Shown here piece by piece: positions 1-5,301 of a stretch of DNA of 7,148 nucleotides. Source of the DNA: JBOGJI01 sp050747865 (lineage in GTDB: Bacteria > Acidobacteriota > Thermoanaerobaculia > Multivoradales > JAHEKO01). The DNA lies in contig JBOGJI010000113.1 of the NCBI GenBank assembly GCA_050747865.1, positions 1-7,148 of the forward strand, given 5' to 3'. The notes beneath the pieces were generated by a model. The model saw only the letters and a program-made list of their open reading frames with translations, made no database searches and was not told where the DNA came from. Each line of letters begins with the position of its first letter. Within the stretch, counting starts at the first letter, position 1. A program made the translations under genes and the position numbers.

Positions 1-1
1 T

Positions 2-493
2 GCGCTCTGCCTGACTTCATCCCGCCTCCCGTCGTCGTTGATGCCGAAGCTCGGCACCGTCGCGACGGGATCGGACGGGTGGGGATTTATCTGGCCACAG
101 GTGGGGAGTTTCTCGTGGCCGCGGTCATACGCGGAGTCCCTTCGACTGCAGCGAGCTCGCCACTTCAGCTACGACACGGGTGCGGCTCTGGCTCTCGCGG
201 AGGTAATCGTCGCCGCGTCGTGGGAACAGCGCTACCAGGAGGCCCTGGAGCTGCTCAACGAGTTCACGTCGGCCCGGTCTGGGCTCTTCCCAGTCGAGCA
301 GTTCCGCATCCTCCTGGCGGAAGCCAGGATCGCCGAGCGAGTCGGTGACGCTGGGGTGGCAAGCAGAAACGCAGAGCAGGCGCTCGCTCTGCTGGCCAAG
401 AACGAGGCTCGGTTCCCGAGACACCCTGACGTCGGTCTCATCCAAACCGGCGCTGACACCTTCCGAGAGCTGGAACAGCTGGCCGCGTCCTAG
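2..493 (+). CDS. Hypothetical protein with TPR-like helices, partial or frameshifted at its 5' end
   Basis: I do not recognise the family. The frame is open to the left edge, so the true start may lie outside the window; internal starts are TTG 38 and ATG 41. Counting from TTG 38, residues from about 40 to 151 are convincingly protein-like. They form Ala/Leu/Glu-rich amphipathic helices (YQEALELLNEF, then RILLAEARIAERVGD, then ASRNAEQALALLAKN), typical of TPR-type repeats as found in the C-terminal part of bacterial regulators. The first 40 residues are unusual (four Trp, no helical pattern). Over bases 1-130 the next frame gives a more protein-like peptide (RVGIYLATGGEFLVAAVIRG), which hints at a frameshift near 130-150. 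Third-position GC does not clearly favour that reading. The stop is TAG at 491-493 and the gene converges on the integrase-like gene. Function is unknown. Confidence 0.5.
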   Translation, partial: ALCLTSSRLPSSLMPKLGTVATGSDGWGFIWPQVGSFSWPRSYAESLRLQRARHFSYDTGAALALAEVIVAASWEQRYQEALELLNEFTSARSGLFPVEQFRILLAEARIAERVGDAGVASRNAEQALALLAKNEARFPRHPDVGLIQTGADTFRELEQLAAS

Positions 494-532
494 CTCAGCT
501 GAGATGAAGGCTGCCCAAGCACCCGCCTCATC
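494..532. terminator. Weak stem-loop between convergent genes
   Basis: A 10-bp palindrome CTCAGCTGAG (494-503) follows the stop of the left gene directly. It overlaps a longer stem, GATGA+GGC (503-511, one bulged A) pairing with GCC+TCATC (525-532) around a 13-nt loop. The position between converging 3' ends suits a terminator. No T-run follows on either strand, so intrinsic termination is doubtful. Confidence 0.25.
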
Positions 533-547
533 GATCTCCGAAATGAC

Positions 548-1150
548 CTATTGCGAGTCCATTGCTCGTAGGTAGGCATCCGGATCGTCCCGCAGGCGCG
601 AGCGGATTTCATCCCGCAATTCCGAGGGTGCTTCAACCTGCAGAAGAACCGCGCGCACCGCCCCGGAATGGTCAGCGAGGGCGCGCTCGAGGAGGTCGGC
701 GGCGACGTCACCTTCGGCAACTAGCGTTCCCAGTGCGGCCCGTCGGACCTTGACGTCATCCCACGCCAGCTTCTGGACGTTCCGTGCGTCCTCGTACATC
801 GTGCCGATGATCTTCGAGATGTTGCGGGGCGCGCCGAGGGCCCAAGACCTCGCCGACAGGCGCTCGACCTCTCCGAGCGGCGTAGCGCCGAAATCGACCG
901 CGAACCGCTCGGCTGCCTGCGCGTACAGCTTGCGCGTCGACGCCGCCTTGCGTGGCCATTCCTCGAGCCAGCGCGAGGCAAAGCTCGAGCACGACTCGTT
1001 CGTGCGCCGCGCTTCGAGGCGATCGCGGTAACGGCGCTCGGCTTCTTGCGCCGCCCGCTTCGAGTCCCACGGGCCGCCAGGCACCCAGTGCTGCTCGCTT
1101 CGAAGCTGGAACTTCGCCACCCAGGCTCGCCCTCGCTTGAACGCACTCAT
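548..1150 (-). CDS. Integrase-like protein: DNA-binding half of a tyrosine recombinase, no catalytic domain
   Basis: The 200-residue product starts like a phage-type integrase. Residues 1-50 resemble an arm-binding domain (FKRGRAWVAKFQLR, then WDSKRAAQEAERRYRDRLE). Residues 55-125 resemble the SAM-like core-binding domain (FASRWLEEWP, STRKLYAQAAERFA, NISKIIGTMYEDARN). Complete tyrosine recombinases usually run to about 350-400 residues with an R...HxxR...Y catalytic domain. Here the similarity stops near residue 126, and a roughly 70-residue Ala/Leu/Arg-rich helical tail follows (ADLLERALADHSGAVRAVLLQV), so it cannot catalyse recombination alone. The ATG overlaps the upstream stop (ATGA), and GGAG lies 8 nt before it. 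It could be a decayed integrase fused to unrelated sequence, or a domesticated DNA-binding or accessory protein. The domain assignment is by motif recognition only. Confidence 0.7.
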   Translation of the reverse strand: MSAFKRGRAWVAKFQLRSEQHWVPGGPWDSKRAAQEAERRYRDRLEARRTNESCSSFASRWLEEWPRKAASTRKLYAQAAERFAVDFGATPLGEVERLSARSWALGAPRNISKIIGTMYEDARNVQKLAWDDVKVRRAALGTLVAEGDVAADLLERALADHSGAVRAVLLQVEAPSELRDEIRSRLRDDPDAYLRAMDSQ

Positions 1151-1341
1151 GCCGGATGCTCCTCTTCTCGACCGCCCGGGAATACAAGCAATCGGCCCCG
1201 ACGGTCCTCGCCGCGCAGGTGAGCCTCGACCTCGCTTAGGCGATAGCGGTTCTGGGAGCCGACGCGCATCGCCGGCAGCCTGAGCCGCTCAATCGTTCGC
1301 GTCGAGCACCGCAGACGACGCGCCAGCTCCCGCTTCGTCAT
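1147..1341 (-). CDS. Excisionase-like helix-turn-helix DNA-binding protein
   Basis: A small DNA-binding protein of the excisionase/MerR-like winged-helix type. The start region MTKRELARRLRCSTRTIERL is the classic helix-turn-helix of this family, followed by LPAMRVGSQNRYRLSEVEAHL, the usual wing (R-x-G-x-x-x-R-Y) and C-terminal helix. I chose ATG at 1341 (64 residues) because GGAG sits 6 nt upstream and family members normally begin just before this helix. A longer frame from GTG at 1389 (80 residues) is open but lacks a clear ribosome site. Its stop overlaps the next start as ATGA, so it is translationally coupled to the integrase-like gene, the usual xis-int arrangement. Such proteins bend DNA and set recombination direction. 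Without a catalytic integrase it may act mainly as a regulator. Confidence 0.75.
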   Translation of the reverse strand: MTKRELARRLRCSTRTIERLRLPAMRVGSQNRYRLSEVEAHLRGEDRRGRLLVFPGGREEEHPA

Positions 1342-1379
1342 CCAGGGCTCCGCTGGCCTCGCCTGTCGTGTCTTGGTCA

Positions 1380-1450
1380 ATCCGGCCACCTACTTGTTAA
1401 GTCGCGAACTGCGCCGCCAGTCCAACCGCGAGCTCCGCAACCTCCTGTCC
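1380..1450. repeat. Imperfect direct repeat, copy 1
   Basis: The shared core is ATCCGGCCA(C/T)CTACTTGTTAAG, followed about 17 nt later by AGTCCAACC and weaker similarity to about 1450. The second copy lies 108-109 bp to the right. Copy 1 covers the alternative GTG start of the excisionase-like gene and the end of the 19-residue ORF. It may be a duplicated regulatory segment or a pair of protein-binding sites. Confidence 0.6.
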
Positions 1451-1456
1451 CGTCAT
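1397..1456 (-). CDS. Possible 19-residue leader peptide upstream of the excisionase-like gene
   Basis: The short frame encodes MTGQEVAELAVGLAAQFAT. It has a strong ribosome site, GGGGAGG, 6 nt before ATG 1456 and ends at TAA 1397-1399, upstream of the excisionase-like gene. Its 3' half lies inside a direct repeat, so it may be a truncated copy of a longer gene. No homologue is recognised. The ribosome site is the main evidence. Confidence 0.3.
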   Translation of the reverse strand: MTGQEVAELAVGLAAQFAT

Positions 1457-1487
1457 CGCCCGCCTCCCCGTGCCTCATGTCCCATCG

Positions 1488-1558
1488 ATCCGGCCATCTA
1501 CTTGTTAAGGCGCATGAGTCCCCGATCAGTCCAACCCGACTCTCGAACTTCCTCCGCT
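1488..1558. repeat. Imperfect direct repeat, copy 2
   Basis: The first 22 bases match copy 1 with one change (C to T at position 10), and AGTCCAACC recurs at 1528-1536 with a one-base indel. The rest is about half identical. This copy lies in non-coding sequence between the excisionase-like gene and the 19-bp inverted repeat. Confidence 0.6.
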
Positions 1559-1605
1559 GTTTACCGCCCGTCAGTCCGCCCGCCCCACCGCTCAACTCCG
1601 CTTCC

Positions 1606-1669
1606 CGGTCCGCATCCGACCCCAGTCACACGCCATTCATGGTGTGGGGGTGGGGTCGGATGCGGACCG
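1606..1669. repeat. 19-bp perfect inverted repeat (long hairpin)
   Basis: The left arm CGGTCCGCATCCGACCCCA (1606-1624) is perfectly complementary to the right arm TGGGGTCGGATGCGGACCG (1651-1669). The 26-nt loop can itself pair partly (CACACGCCAT against ATGGTGTG, one bulge). It lies downstream of the antitoxin gene, so it may end that transcript or protect its 3' end, but no T-run follows. Other readings are a structured recombination site or a relic of a small palindromic element. Confidence 0.7.
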
Positions 1670-1702
1670 CGCCTCGCACGCCCCATGCCCACGCTGACCC
1701 CG

Positions 1703-1729
1703 GCGGACGGCTGGTCCGCAGCGCCGTCC
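1703..1729. repeat. Two mutually exclusive short stem-loops after the antitoxin stop
   Basis: GCGGAC (1703-1708) can pair with GTCCGC (1714-1719). Alternatively GGACGGC (1705-1711) can pair with GCCGTCC (1723-1729). The word GGTCCGCA (1713-1720) also repeats one end of the nearby 19-bp inverted repeat. The position 32 nt past the antitoxin stop suits a weak terminator, but no T-run is present. Confidence 0.3.
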
Positions 1730-1760
1730 ACAGGCGAATCCACGCCTGCGTCCGCTCGTC

Positions 1761-2156
1761 TCAGCGAACGGCAGCGATTACCGAGACGCCGTCATCGACG
1801 TAGGTCGACCGGCGGTCGCGGACCTGCTTTGTTACCAGCTTCGGTGTCCGGTGTGTCGGAGCGATATCGATCGCGAACTCGAGCCCGGTGGCGCGGGAGA
1901 TCCGGACCAGGGTGTCGACGTCCGGGTTGTGCTCGCCGGACTCGAGCTTCGCCACTCGCGGCTGGCTGACGCCGAGACGCTCAGCGAGCGCACGCTGGGA
2001 GAGATCGTTCTGCGAGCGGTAGCGGACGAGCTCGGCCGCCACCTCGCGAGCCAGGGCAAGGCGCTCCCACTCCGCGCGAAAGTCTTCGTCGCGGGTGATC
2101 TCCTCGGCTAGAACCTCGCCGTGGGTCTTTAGCTTGCTGATCTGCTTCGTAGCCAT
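1761..2156 (-). CDS. XRE-family (HigA-like) antitoxin
   Basis: This is a 131-residue helix-turn-helix protein and the probable antitoxin of the adjacent toxin. Residues about 42-97 form an XRE/Cro-type HTH (LVRYRSQNDLSQRALAERLG, then VSQPRVAKLESG and NPDVDTLVRISRATG), with SQPRVAKLE as recognition helix. The N-terminal 40 residues (RDEDFRAEWERLALAREVA) are charged and helical, as in antitoxins that wrap around RelE/HigB-type toxins. ATG 2156 has GGAAG 6 nt upstream. The gene follows the toxin by 58 nt on the same strand, the toxin-first order typical of HigBA. It probably neutralises the toxin and represses the operon through the dyad symmetry in the gap. Confidence 0.85.
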   Translation of the reverse strand: MATKQISKLKTHGEVLAEEITRDEDFRAEWERLALAREVAAELVRYRSQNDLSQRALAERLGVSQPRVAKLESGEHNPDVDTLVRISRATGLEFAIDIAPTHRTPKLVTKQVRDRRSTYVDDGVSVIAAVR

Positions 2157-2169
2157 ATCGAACTTCCTA

Positions 2170-2207
2170 TCGGTCGTCGAGCGATAATACTGGAGTTATC
2201 AGACCGA
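2170..2207. promoter_or_regulatory. Nested inverted repeats between toxin and antitoxin genes
   Basis: TCGGTC (2170-2175) is the reverse complement of GACCGA (2202-2207), and inside it GATAA (2183-2187) matches TTATC (2196-2200). The segment is AT-rich for this window and lies in the 58-nt gap before the antitoxin. Plausible roles are an operator with a separate antitoxin promoter, or an RNA hairpin adjusting the two protein levels. Confidence 0.4.
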
Positions 2208-2214
2208 CACAAGC

Positions 2215-2559
2215 CTAGTCGTCGTACTGGGCCGCCCGCTCACCTGCCAGCCGCACCTTGCGGTCGAAGTCGCGCTTCGTTGCGATGGCGAGAATCACGA
2301 AGAGATCGCCGAACCGCCCGTACAGCGGCCGGACGGCGGAGCGTCCCTGACGAGGGCGCAGTTCGTAGAGGTCGGCTTCCCCCTTCAGCAATTTCACGTG
2401 GGGCGGCGCCAGCTGTGCTCCGAGTCGCCGAAGCTTGTCGACGGCGTTGAACAGGGCCTTGCGCTCATCCTTCCCCTTCACCTGCTCAAGATCCAGTACG
2501 GCCTCCGGGTCGTAGACGACCGTGACCGGCGGCGGCTTGGCCTTTCGTGGGGCTGCCAT
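2215..2559 (-). CDS. RelE/HigB-like (phage Gp49-type) toxin
   Basis: A 114-residue basic protein that fits the Gp49-like HigB branch of the RelE superfamily, ribosome-dependent mRNA interferases. After a basic N-terminus there is an early strand (VTVVYDPEAV), two helices (EQVKGKDERKALFNAVDKLR, RRLGAQL), then PPHVKLLKGEADLYELRP and the strand block GRSAVRPLYGRFGDLFVILA, ending in TKRDFDRKVRLAGERA. The L-Y-E-L-R-P and R-P-L-Y core, with K95, R96 and K101 in the C-terminal helix region, are the family hallmarks seen here. ATG 2559 has only a weak ribosome site. The XRE antitoxin follows 58 nt downstream. Length and gene order match HigBA, but catalytic activity cannot be judged from sequence alone. 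Confidence 0.82.
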   Translation of the reverse strand: MAAPRKAKPPPVTVVYDPEAVLDLEQVKGKDERKALFNAVDKLRRLGAQLAPPHVKLLKGEADLYELRPRQGRSAVRPLYGRFGDLFVILAIATKRDFDRKVRLAGERAAQYDD

Positions 2560-2604
2560 CGCGTCGGAACCTAGAGACAGCCCCGGTCGTCTGAGCCGCC
2601 GGCG

Positions 2605-2654
2605 CGCTGCTACCAGTGGCCGCCCGTGCGACCGCCCTCGCTGCTACCAGCGAG
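2605..2654. promoter_or_regulatory. Repeated CGCTGCTACCAG word and 18-bp dyad upstream of the toxin gene
   Basis: CGCTGCTACCAG occurs at 2605-2616 and 2639-2650. The second copy lies inside a dyad, CTCGCTG-CTAC-CAGCGAG (2637-2654, 7-bp arms). It lies 46-95 bp upstream of the toxin ATG, where an operator or promoter of a self-repressed toxin-antitoxin operon is expected. No clear -35/-10 pair was seen. Confidence 0.4.
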
Positions 2655-2786
2655 CTACCGATCCGCTCCGGATTCGGTCCAACCGGGCCCGGATCACAAG
2701 GCGCGGTGACCGGGTCGAAGTCGCGGATCCGCCAATCCAAGCGACCTGTCGCGCCGCGTCGCGAGCCGTCGGACTCGTTGAACTAG
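2655..2786. other. Non-coding stretch with clustered ATCCG/CGGAT dyads
   Basis: I see no gene here. The word ATCCG or its complement recurs: GATCCG 2660-2665, CGGAT 2669-2673, CGGATC 2690-2695, and the 10-bp palindrome GCGGATCCGC 2723-2732. The palindrome CCGGGCCCGG lies at 2683-2692. The cluster abuts the tRNA fragment, so recombinase or excisionase arm sites are possible, but chance is not excluded in GC-rich DNA. Confidence 0.3.
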
Positions 2787-2841
2787 TCGGGGCGACTGGA
2801 TTTGAACCAGCGACCTTTCGGCCCCCAGCCGAATGCGCTAC
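2787..2841 (-). pseudogene. 3' fragment of a tRNA-Pro(GGG) gene, probable integration (att) site
   Basis: Read on the minus strand, the fragment keeps the 3' side of the D-arm (GTAGCGC), A26, the anticodon stem TTCGG/CCGAA with loop CTGGGGG (anticodon GGG, 2824-2826), variable loop AGGTC, the T-arm GCTGG-TTCAAAT-CCAGT, the 3' acceptor strand CGCCCCG and discriminator A. No CCA is encoded. The matching acceptor 5' strand (CGGGGCG expected) and the 5' part of the D-arm are absent upstream, so it cannot be a working tRNA. The loss of the 5' third with an intact 3' part is the usual mark of a site-specific integration duplicate. ACTAGT flanks both ends (2782-2787 and 2840-2845). Confidence 0.8.
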
Positions 2842-2845
2842 TAGT

Positions 2846-3054
2846 GTCCGGGGGTGCCGTGGACTTGCTTTTCGGCATCCCTATGCGGTTTGAGTTGGTC
2901 TGACTTGTCCTGAGTTTCGTGCAGATTGGAACCCCGAATGGAACCCTCGGAATGCGCCGCGCGGTGGGTTGCGGGGCGTCGGGAAGAGCTACCCCGGAGG
3001 TGAGCAAGTCCGGAGCCGCTACCGCGGCGGCGTTCCAGTCCCCTGGCGGGCTCT
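2846..3054. other. Intergenic region without a supported gene
   Basis: The first 80 bases are less GC-rich than their surroundings and contain a near-tandem TGGAACCC repeat (2928-2935 and 2940-2947). On the minus strand one frame stays open for about 75 codons up to a TAG at the tRNA fragment, but it has no start codon. Open frames here extend into the tRNA fragment without protein-like character. It may be the remains of an element end. Confidence 0.35.
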
Positions 3055-3072
3055 TACTACACTCCATAGCAG
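3055..3072 (+). promoter_or_regulatory. Operator-like dyad and -10-like box abutting the copCD start
   Basis: The segment TACTACACTCCATAGCAG ends at the base before the GTG start. It contains TACACT (3058-3063), a good -10 hexamer, 9 nt before the start, which would place transcription start at or next to the GTG. It matches 13 of 18 positions of the segment in the same place before the His-rich gene (5879-5896). The imperfect TACTAC...TAGCA symmetry recalls BlaI/CopY-type operators. Regulator identity is inference. Confidence 0.55.
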
Positions 3073-5268
3073 GTGCCGGCGAGTCGCTTCATCCCGCGAG
3101 GCTGGCCGGTCGCGGTGGCGGTCGGCCTGCTCGCGCTGCTCCTGACCCCGACTGCCGCCTTCGGTCACGCCGCCTTTCTCGACTCCCAGCCCGAGCCGGG
3201 CCAGCGGCTCGGCAGCGGCCCGGCCGAGATCACGCTTGAGTTCACCGAGCCGCTCAACCGCGGACTCAGCAAGGCGACGGTCGTCAACCTCGACTCCGGC
3301 GAGACCGTGTCGGCCGAGGTCGCCGGCGGGGGCGAGAAGGAGCTAGTCCTCCGCCCCGAGGCGCGACTGGGCCGGGCGCCGTACCGAGTCGACTGGCAGA
3401 CCGTCTCGACCGTCGACGGACACACCCTGGCGGGCGCGTTCAGCTTCGGGGTGAAGACGGCTGCCGTCGGCGTGGAGCACGACCTCGAGCAGAGCCCGCT
3501 GGCCCGCGACGGCTGGCTGCGGATCGCCGCCCGCGCGCTGCTCTACGCCTCGCTGTTCTTCTTCGCCGGCGGCGTGCTGACAGCCGCCCTTCTCACCCGC
3601 GCCGGGCGGGAGCCCGCCTCCTGGATGCTCCCGGACTCGGCGACGGAGGAAGTCGATGCGGGCGAGCGGGCGCCGCGCCTCTGGCGCCGCACCGTCAACG
3701 CCGGCTGGATCGCTGCCTGCGCGGCGGCGCTGGTCGCGATGGTCGAGGGCGCCGACGCCGCCGGCAGTCTGAGCCTTTCGGGCCTGGGCGACTTCCTGCT
3801 CTCGAACACCGCCGGCCTCGCCCGGGTGGGGACGGTGGCGGCGCTCGTCGTCGGAGTCCTGCTCGCGGCAGCCCGGATGCGGATCACGGCAGCGGCGGCC
3901 GTCGTCCTCGCCTTCCTCACCATCGCCCTCAGCGGCCACGCCAACTCGGCCGACCTGCGCGGCCTCGCCGTCCTCACCGACTGGATCCACCTGGTCGCCG
4001 GCGCGATCTGGGTCGGCGGGATCGCGCAGCTAGCCTGGGCCTGGCTGCCGGCGCTCTGGCGACGCAGCACCCGCGTCCGGATGGCGGTGATGGGCTCGGT
4101 GCTCGGGCGCTTCGGGCGCCTGGCGCTGCCGGCGTTCCTGGTCGTCGCAGCCAGCGGCTCGATCAACGCGCTGACGCAGCTCGGCCACCTGGAGGCGCTG
4201 TGGGAGACGGCTTACGGGCGGGTGCTTGCGATCAAGATCGCGCTGGTGGCGCTGATCGCGCTCGCGAGCTACGGGCATGCCCTGCGGCTGCGGCCGGCGC
4301 TGCTGGCCGCGAACCCGCACCCGCCCCGGCGCTCGGAGCAGCGCCACTGGCGCCTGCTCGGAGTAGAGCCATGGCTGGGGCTGGGGGCGATCGTCGTCGT
4401 CGCCGCCCTGGTCGCCTTCCCGCTGCCGCCACAGCAGCTCGGCGAGAGCGATGAGGCGGCGGCGGCGGCCTGCGATCCCTGCCCGCAGCCCGAGGCCTTG
4501 AACAGGGAGCTGGCGGCAGCCGAGCAGGCCGGGTCGAGCATCGCCGCCTTCTGGCTGCGCCGGCAGGGGAATGAACTGAGCGGGACGTTGCGCCTGCTCG
4601 ACTACAACGAGAGGCCGGTGGAGGCCGAGGCCGAACTCGAAGGGGCTGTGGAGCCGGAGCCATGCGGGCAGGGCTGCTGGCGCTTCACGCTTCCAGATCC
4701 CGGGGCCGAGCTGACGGCGACGATCACCGACGGCGGGCGGGATCACGAGGTGACGGTGCCGAGCCGCTGGGCGAGCGCGCGAAGCCAACGCGCACGCGAG
4801 CTCCTCCGCCAGGCCGAGGCCGCGATGCTGGGGCTGAGGACCGTCCGCATGCAGGAGTCGCTGACCAGCGGCATCGGCGGCGTGATCGTCCGCACCGAAT
4901 ACCGCTTCGAGGCGCCGGACCACATGTTCTACCGGACCAACACCGGCACGACCGTGGACGCGATCGGAAAGACCGCCTATCAGTCGCTGAACGGCGGGCC
5001 GGTGCGGAAGACCCGCTTCGGAGCCGACGGCTTCCAGCTCGATCAGTTCTTCAGCTGGACCCCCTACGCGAGGACCGTGCGGTGGCTCGGTACGAGTGCG
5101 GGCGTGATCCGGATCGCGCTCTTCGACCGGGCGACTCCGCTCTGGTACCGACTTGACATCGACCGGGAGACCAAGCGGATCGTCCGCGAGCGGATGATCA
5201 CGGGCGGCCACTTCATGACCCGCAGCTACTTCGCGTTCGATCGGCCGCTGCGGTTCCCGAGCAGGTAG
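3073..5268 (+). CDS. copCD: CopC-CopD fusion copper protein with extra C-terminal extracytoplasmic domain
   Basis: A 731-residue copper resistance/transport fusion. Residues 1-31 are a signal peptide ending AAFG, so the mature protein begins with His32. With Asp115 and His117 in STVDGHTLAGAFSFGV, this gives the Cu(II) site of CopC domains (residues 32-127). Residues about 150-455 are the CopD membrane domain with about eight helices and the motifs SGHA (His289) and DWIHLVAGAIWVGG (His306). Residues about 460-565 look like a small beta domain with CDPC (467-470) and CGQGC (531-535), possibly disulfide-bonded. Residues about 570-731 (LLRQAEAAMLGLRTVRM, then TEYRFEAPDHMFYRT, LWYRLDIDRETKRIVRE) resemble a LolA/LppX-like lipid-binding fold. 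GTG 3073 is the first possible start, since TAG at 3067 closes the frame upstream. The role is probably copper handling across the membrane. The C-terminal assignment is tentative. Confidence 0.9.
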   Translation: MPASRFIPRGWPVAVAVGLLALLLTPTAAFGHAAFLDSQPEPGQRLGSGPAEITLEFTEPLNRGLSKATVVNLDSGETVSAEVAGGGEKELVLRPEARLGRAPYRVDWQTVSTVDGHTLAGAFSFGVKTAAVGVEHDLEQSPLARDGWLRIAARALLYASLFFFAGGVLTAALLTRAGREPASWMLPDSATEEVDAGERAPRLWRRTVNAGWIAACAAALVAMVEGADAAGSLSLSGLGDFLLSNTAGLARVGTVAALVVGVLLAAARMRITAAAAVVLAFLTIALSGHANSADLRGLAVLTDWIHLVAGAIWVGGIAQLAWAWLPALWRRSTRVRMAVMGSVLGRFGRLALPAFLVVAASGSINALTQLGHLEALWETAYGRVLAIKIALVALIALASYGHALRLRPALLAANPHPPRRSEQRHWRLLGVEPWLGLGAIVVVAALVAFPLPPQQLGESDEAAAAACDPCPQPEALNRELAAAEQAGSSIAAFWLRRQGNELSGTLRLLDYNERPVEAEAELEGAVEPEPCGQGCWRFTLPDPGAELTATITDGGRDHEVTVPSRWASARSQRARELLRQAEAAMLGLRTVRMQESLTSGIGGVIVRTEYRFEAPDHMFYRTNTGTTVDAIGKTAYQSLNGGPVRKTRFGADGFQLDQFFSWTPYARTVRWLGTSAGVIRIALFDRATPLWYRLDIDRETKRIVRERMITGGHFMTRSYFAFDRPLRFPSR

Positions 5269-5272
5269 GCGC

Positions 5273-5301
5273 GAGCGCGAGCAGGCTGATCCGGAGCGCT
5301 C
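5273..5301. terminator. Weak hairpin between convergent copCD and His-rich genes
   Basis: GAGCGC (5273-5278) pairs with GCGCTC (5296-5301) around a 17-nt loop, filling the 31-bp gap between the two converging stops. There is no T-run, and the right arm overlaps the stop codon of the His-rich gene. Termination here is likely by position but weakly supported by structure. Confidence 0.2.

Noticed and set aside
1380..1558. CRISPR array
   Set aside because: Only two imperfect copies 109 bp apart and no cas genes.
1606..1669. Integron attC site
   Set aside because: The arms are perfect and lack the RYYYAAC/GTTRRRY core boxes and extrahelical bases expected of attC, and no integron integrase is present.
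1477..1969. Plus-strand frames of 108 and 198 codons
   Set aside because: They cross the repeats, the 19-bp inverted repeat and the antitoxin gene antisense; composition is Arg/Pro/Ser-rich with no domain.
2740..2900. Circularly permuted or intron-split tRNA-Pro
   Set aside because: No CGGGGCG acceptor 5' strand or D-arm 5' half was found on either side of the fragment within the region.
2846..3060. Minus frame ending at a TAG beside the tRNA fragment, considered as the tail of a lost integrase
   Set aside because: It has no start codon, no R/H/R/Y catalytic motif, and is closed upstream by TAA near 3053.
2783..3067. 94-codon minus frame over the tRNA fragment
   Set aside because: Its end is a translation of the tRNA sequence (GRWFKSSRPD is a typical tRNA artefact) and the rest shows no protein-like pattern.
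4030..5211. Long minus-strand open frame (393 codons) opposite copCD
   Set aside because: It is antisense to a well-supported gene, rich in Arg/His/Pro/Gly without any recognisable domain, a common shadow in GC-rich genes.
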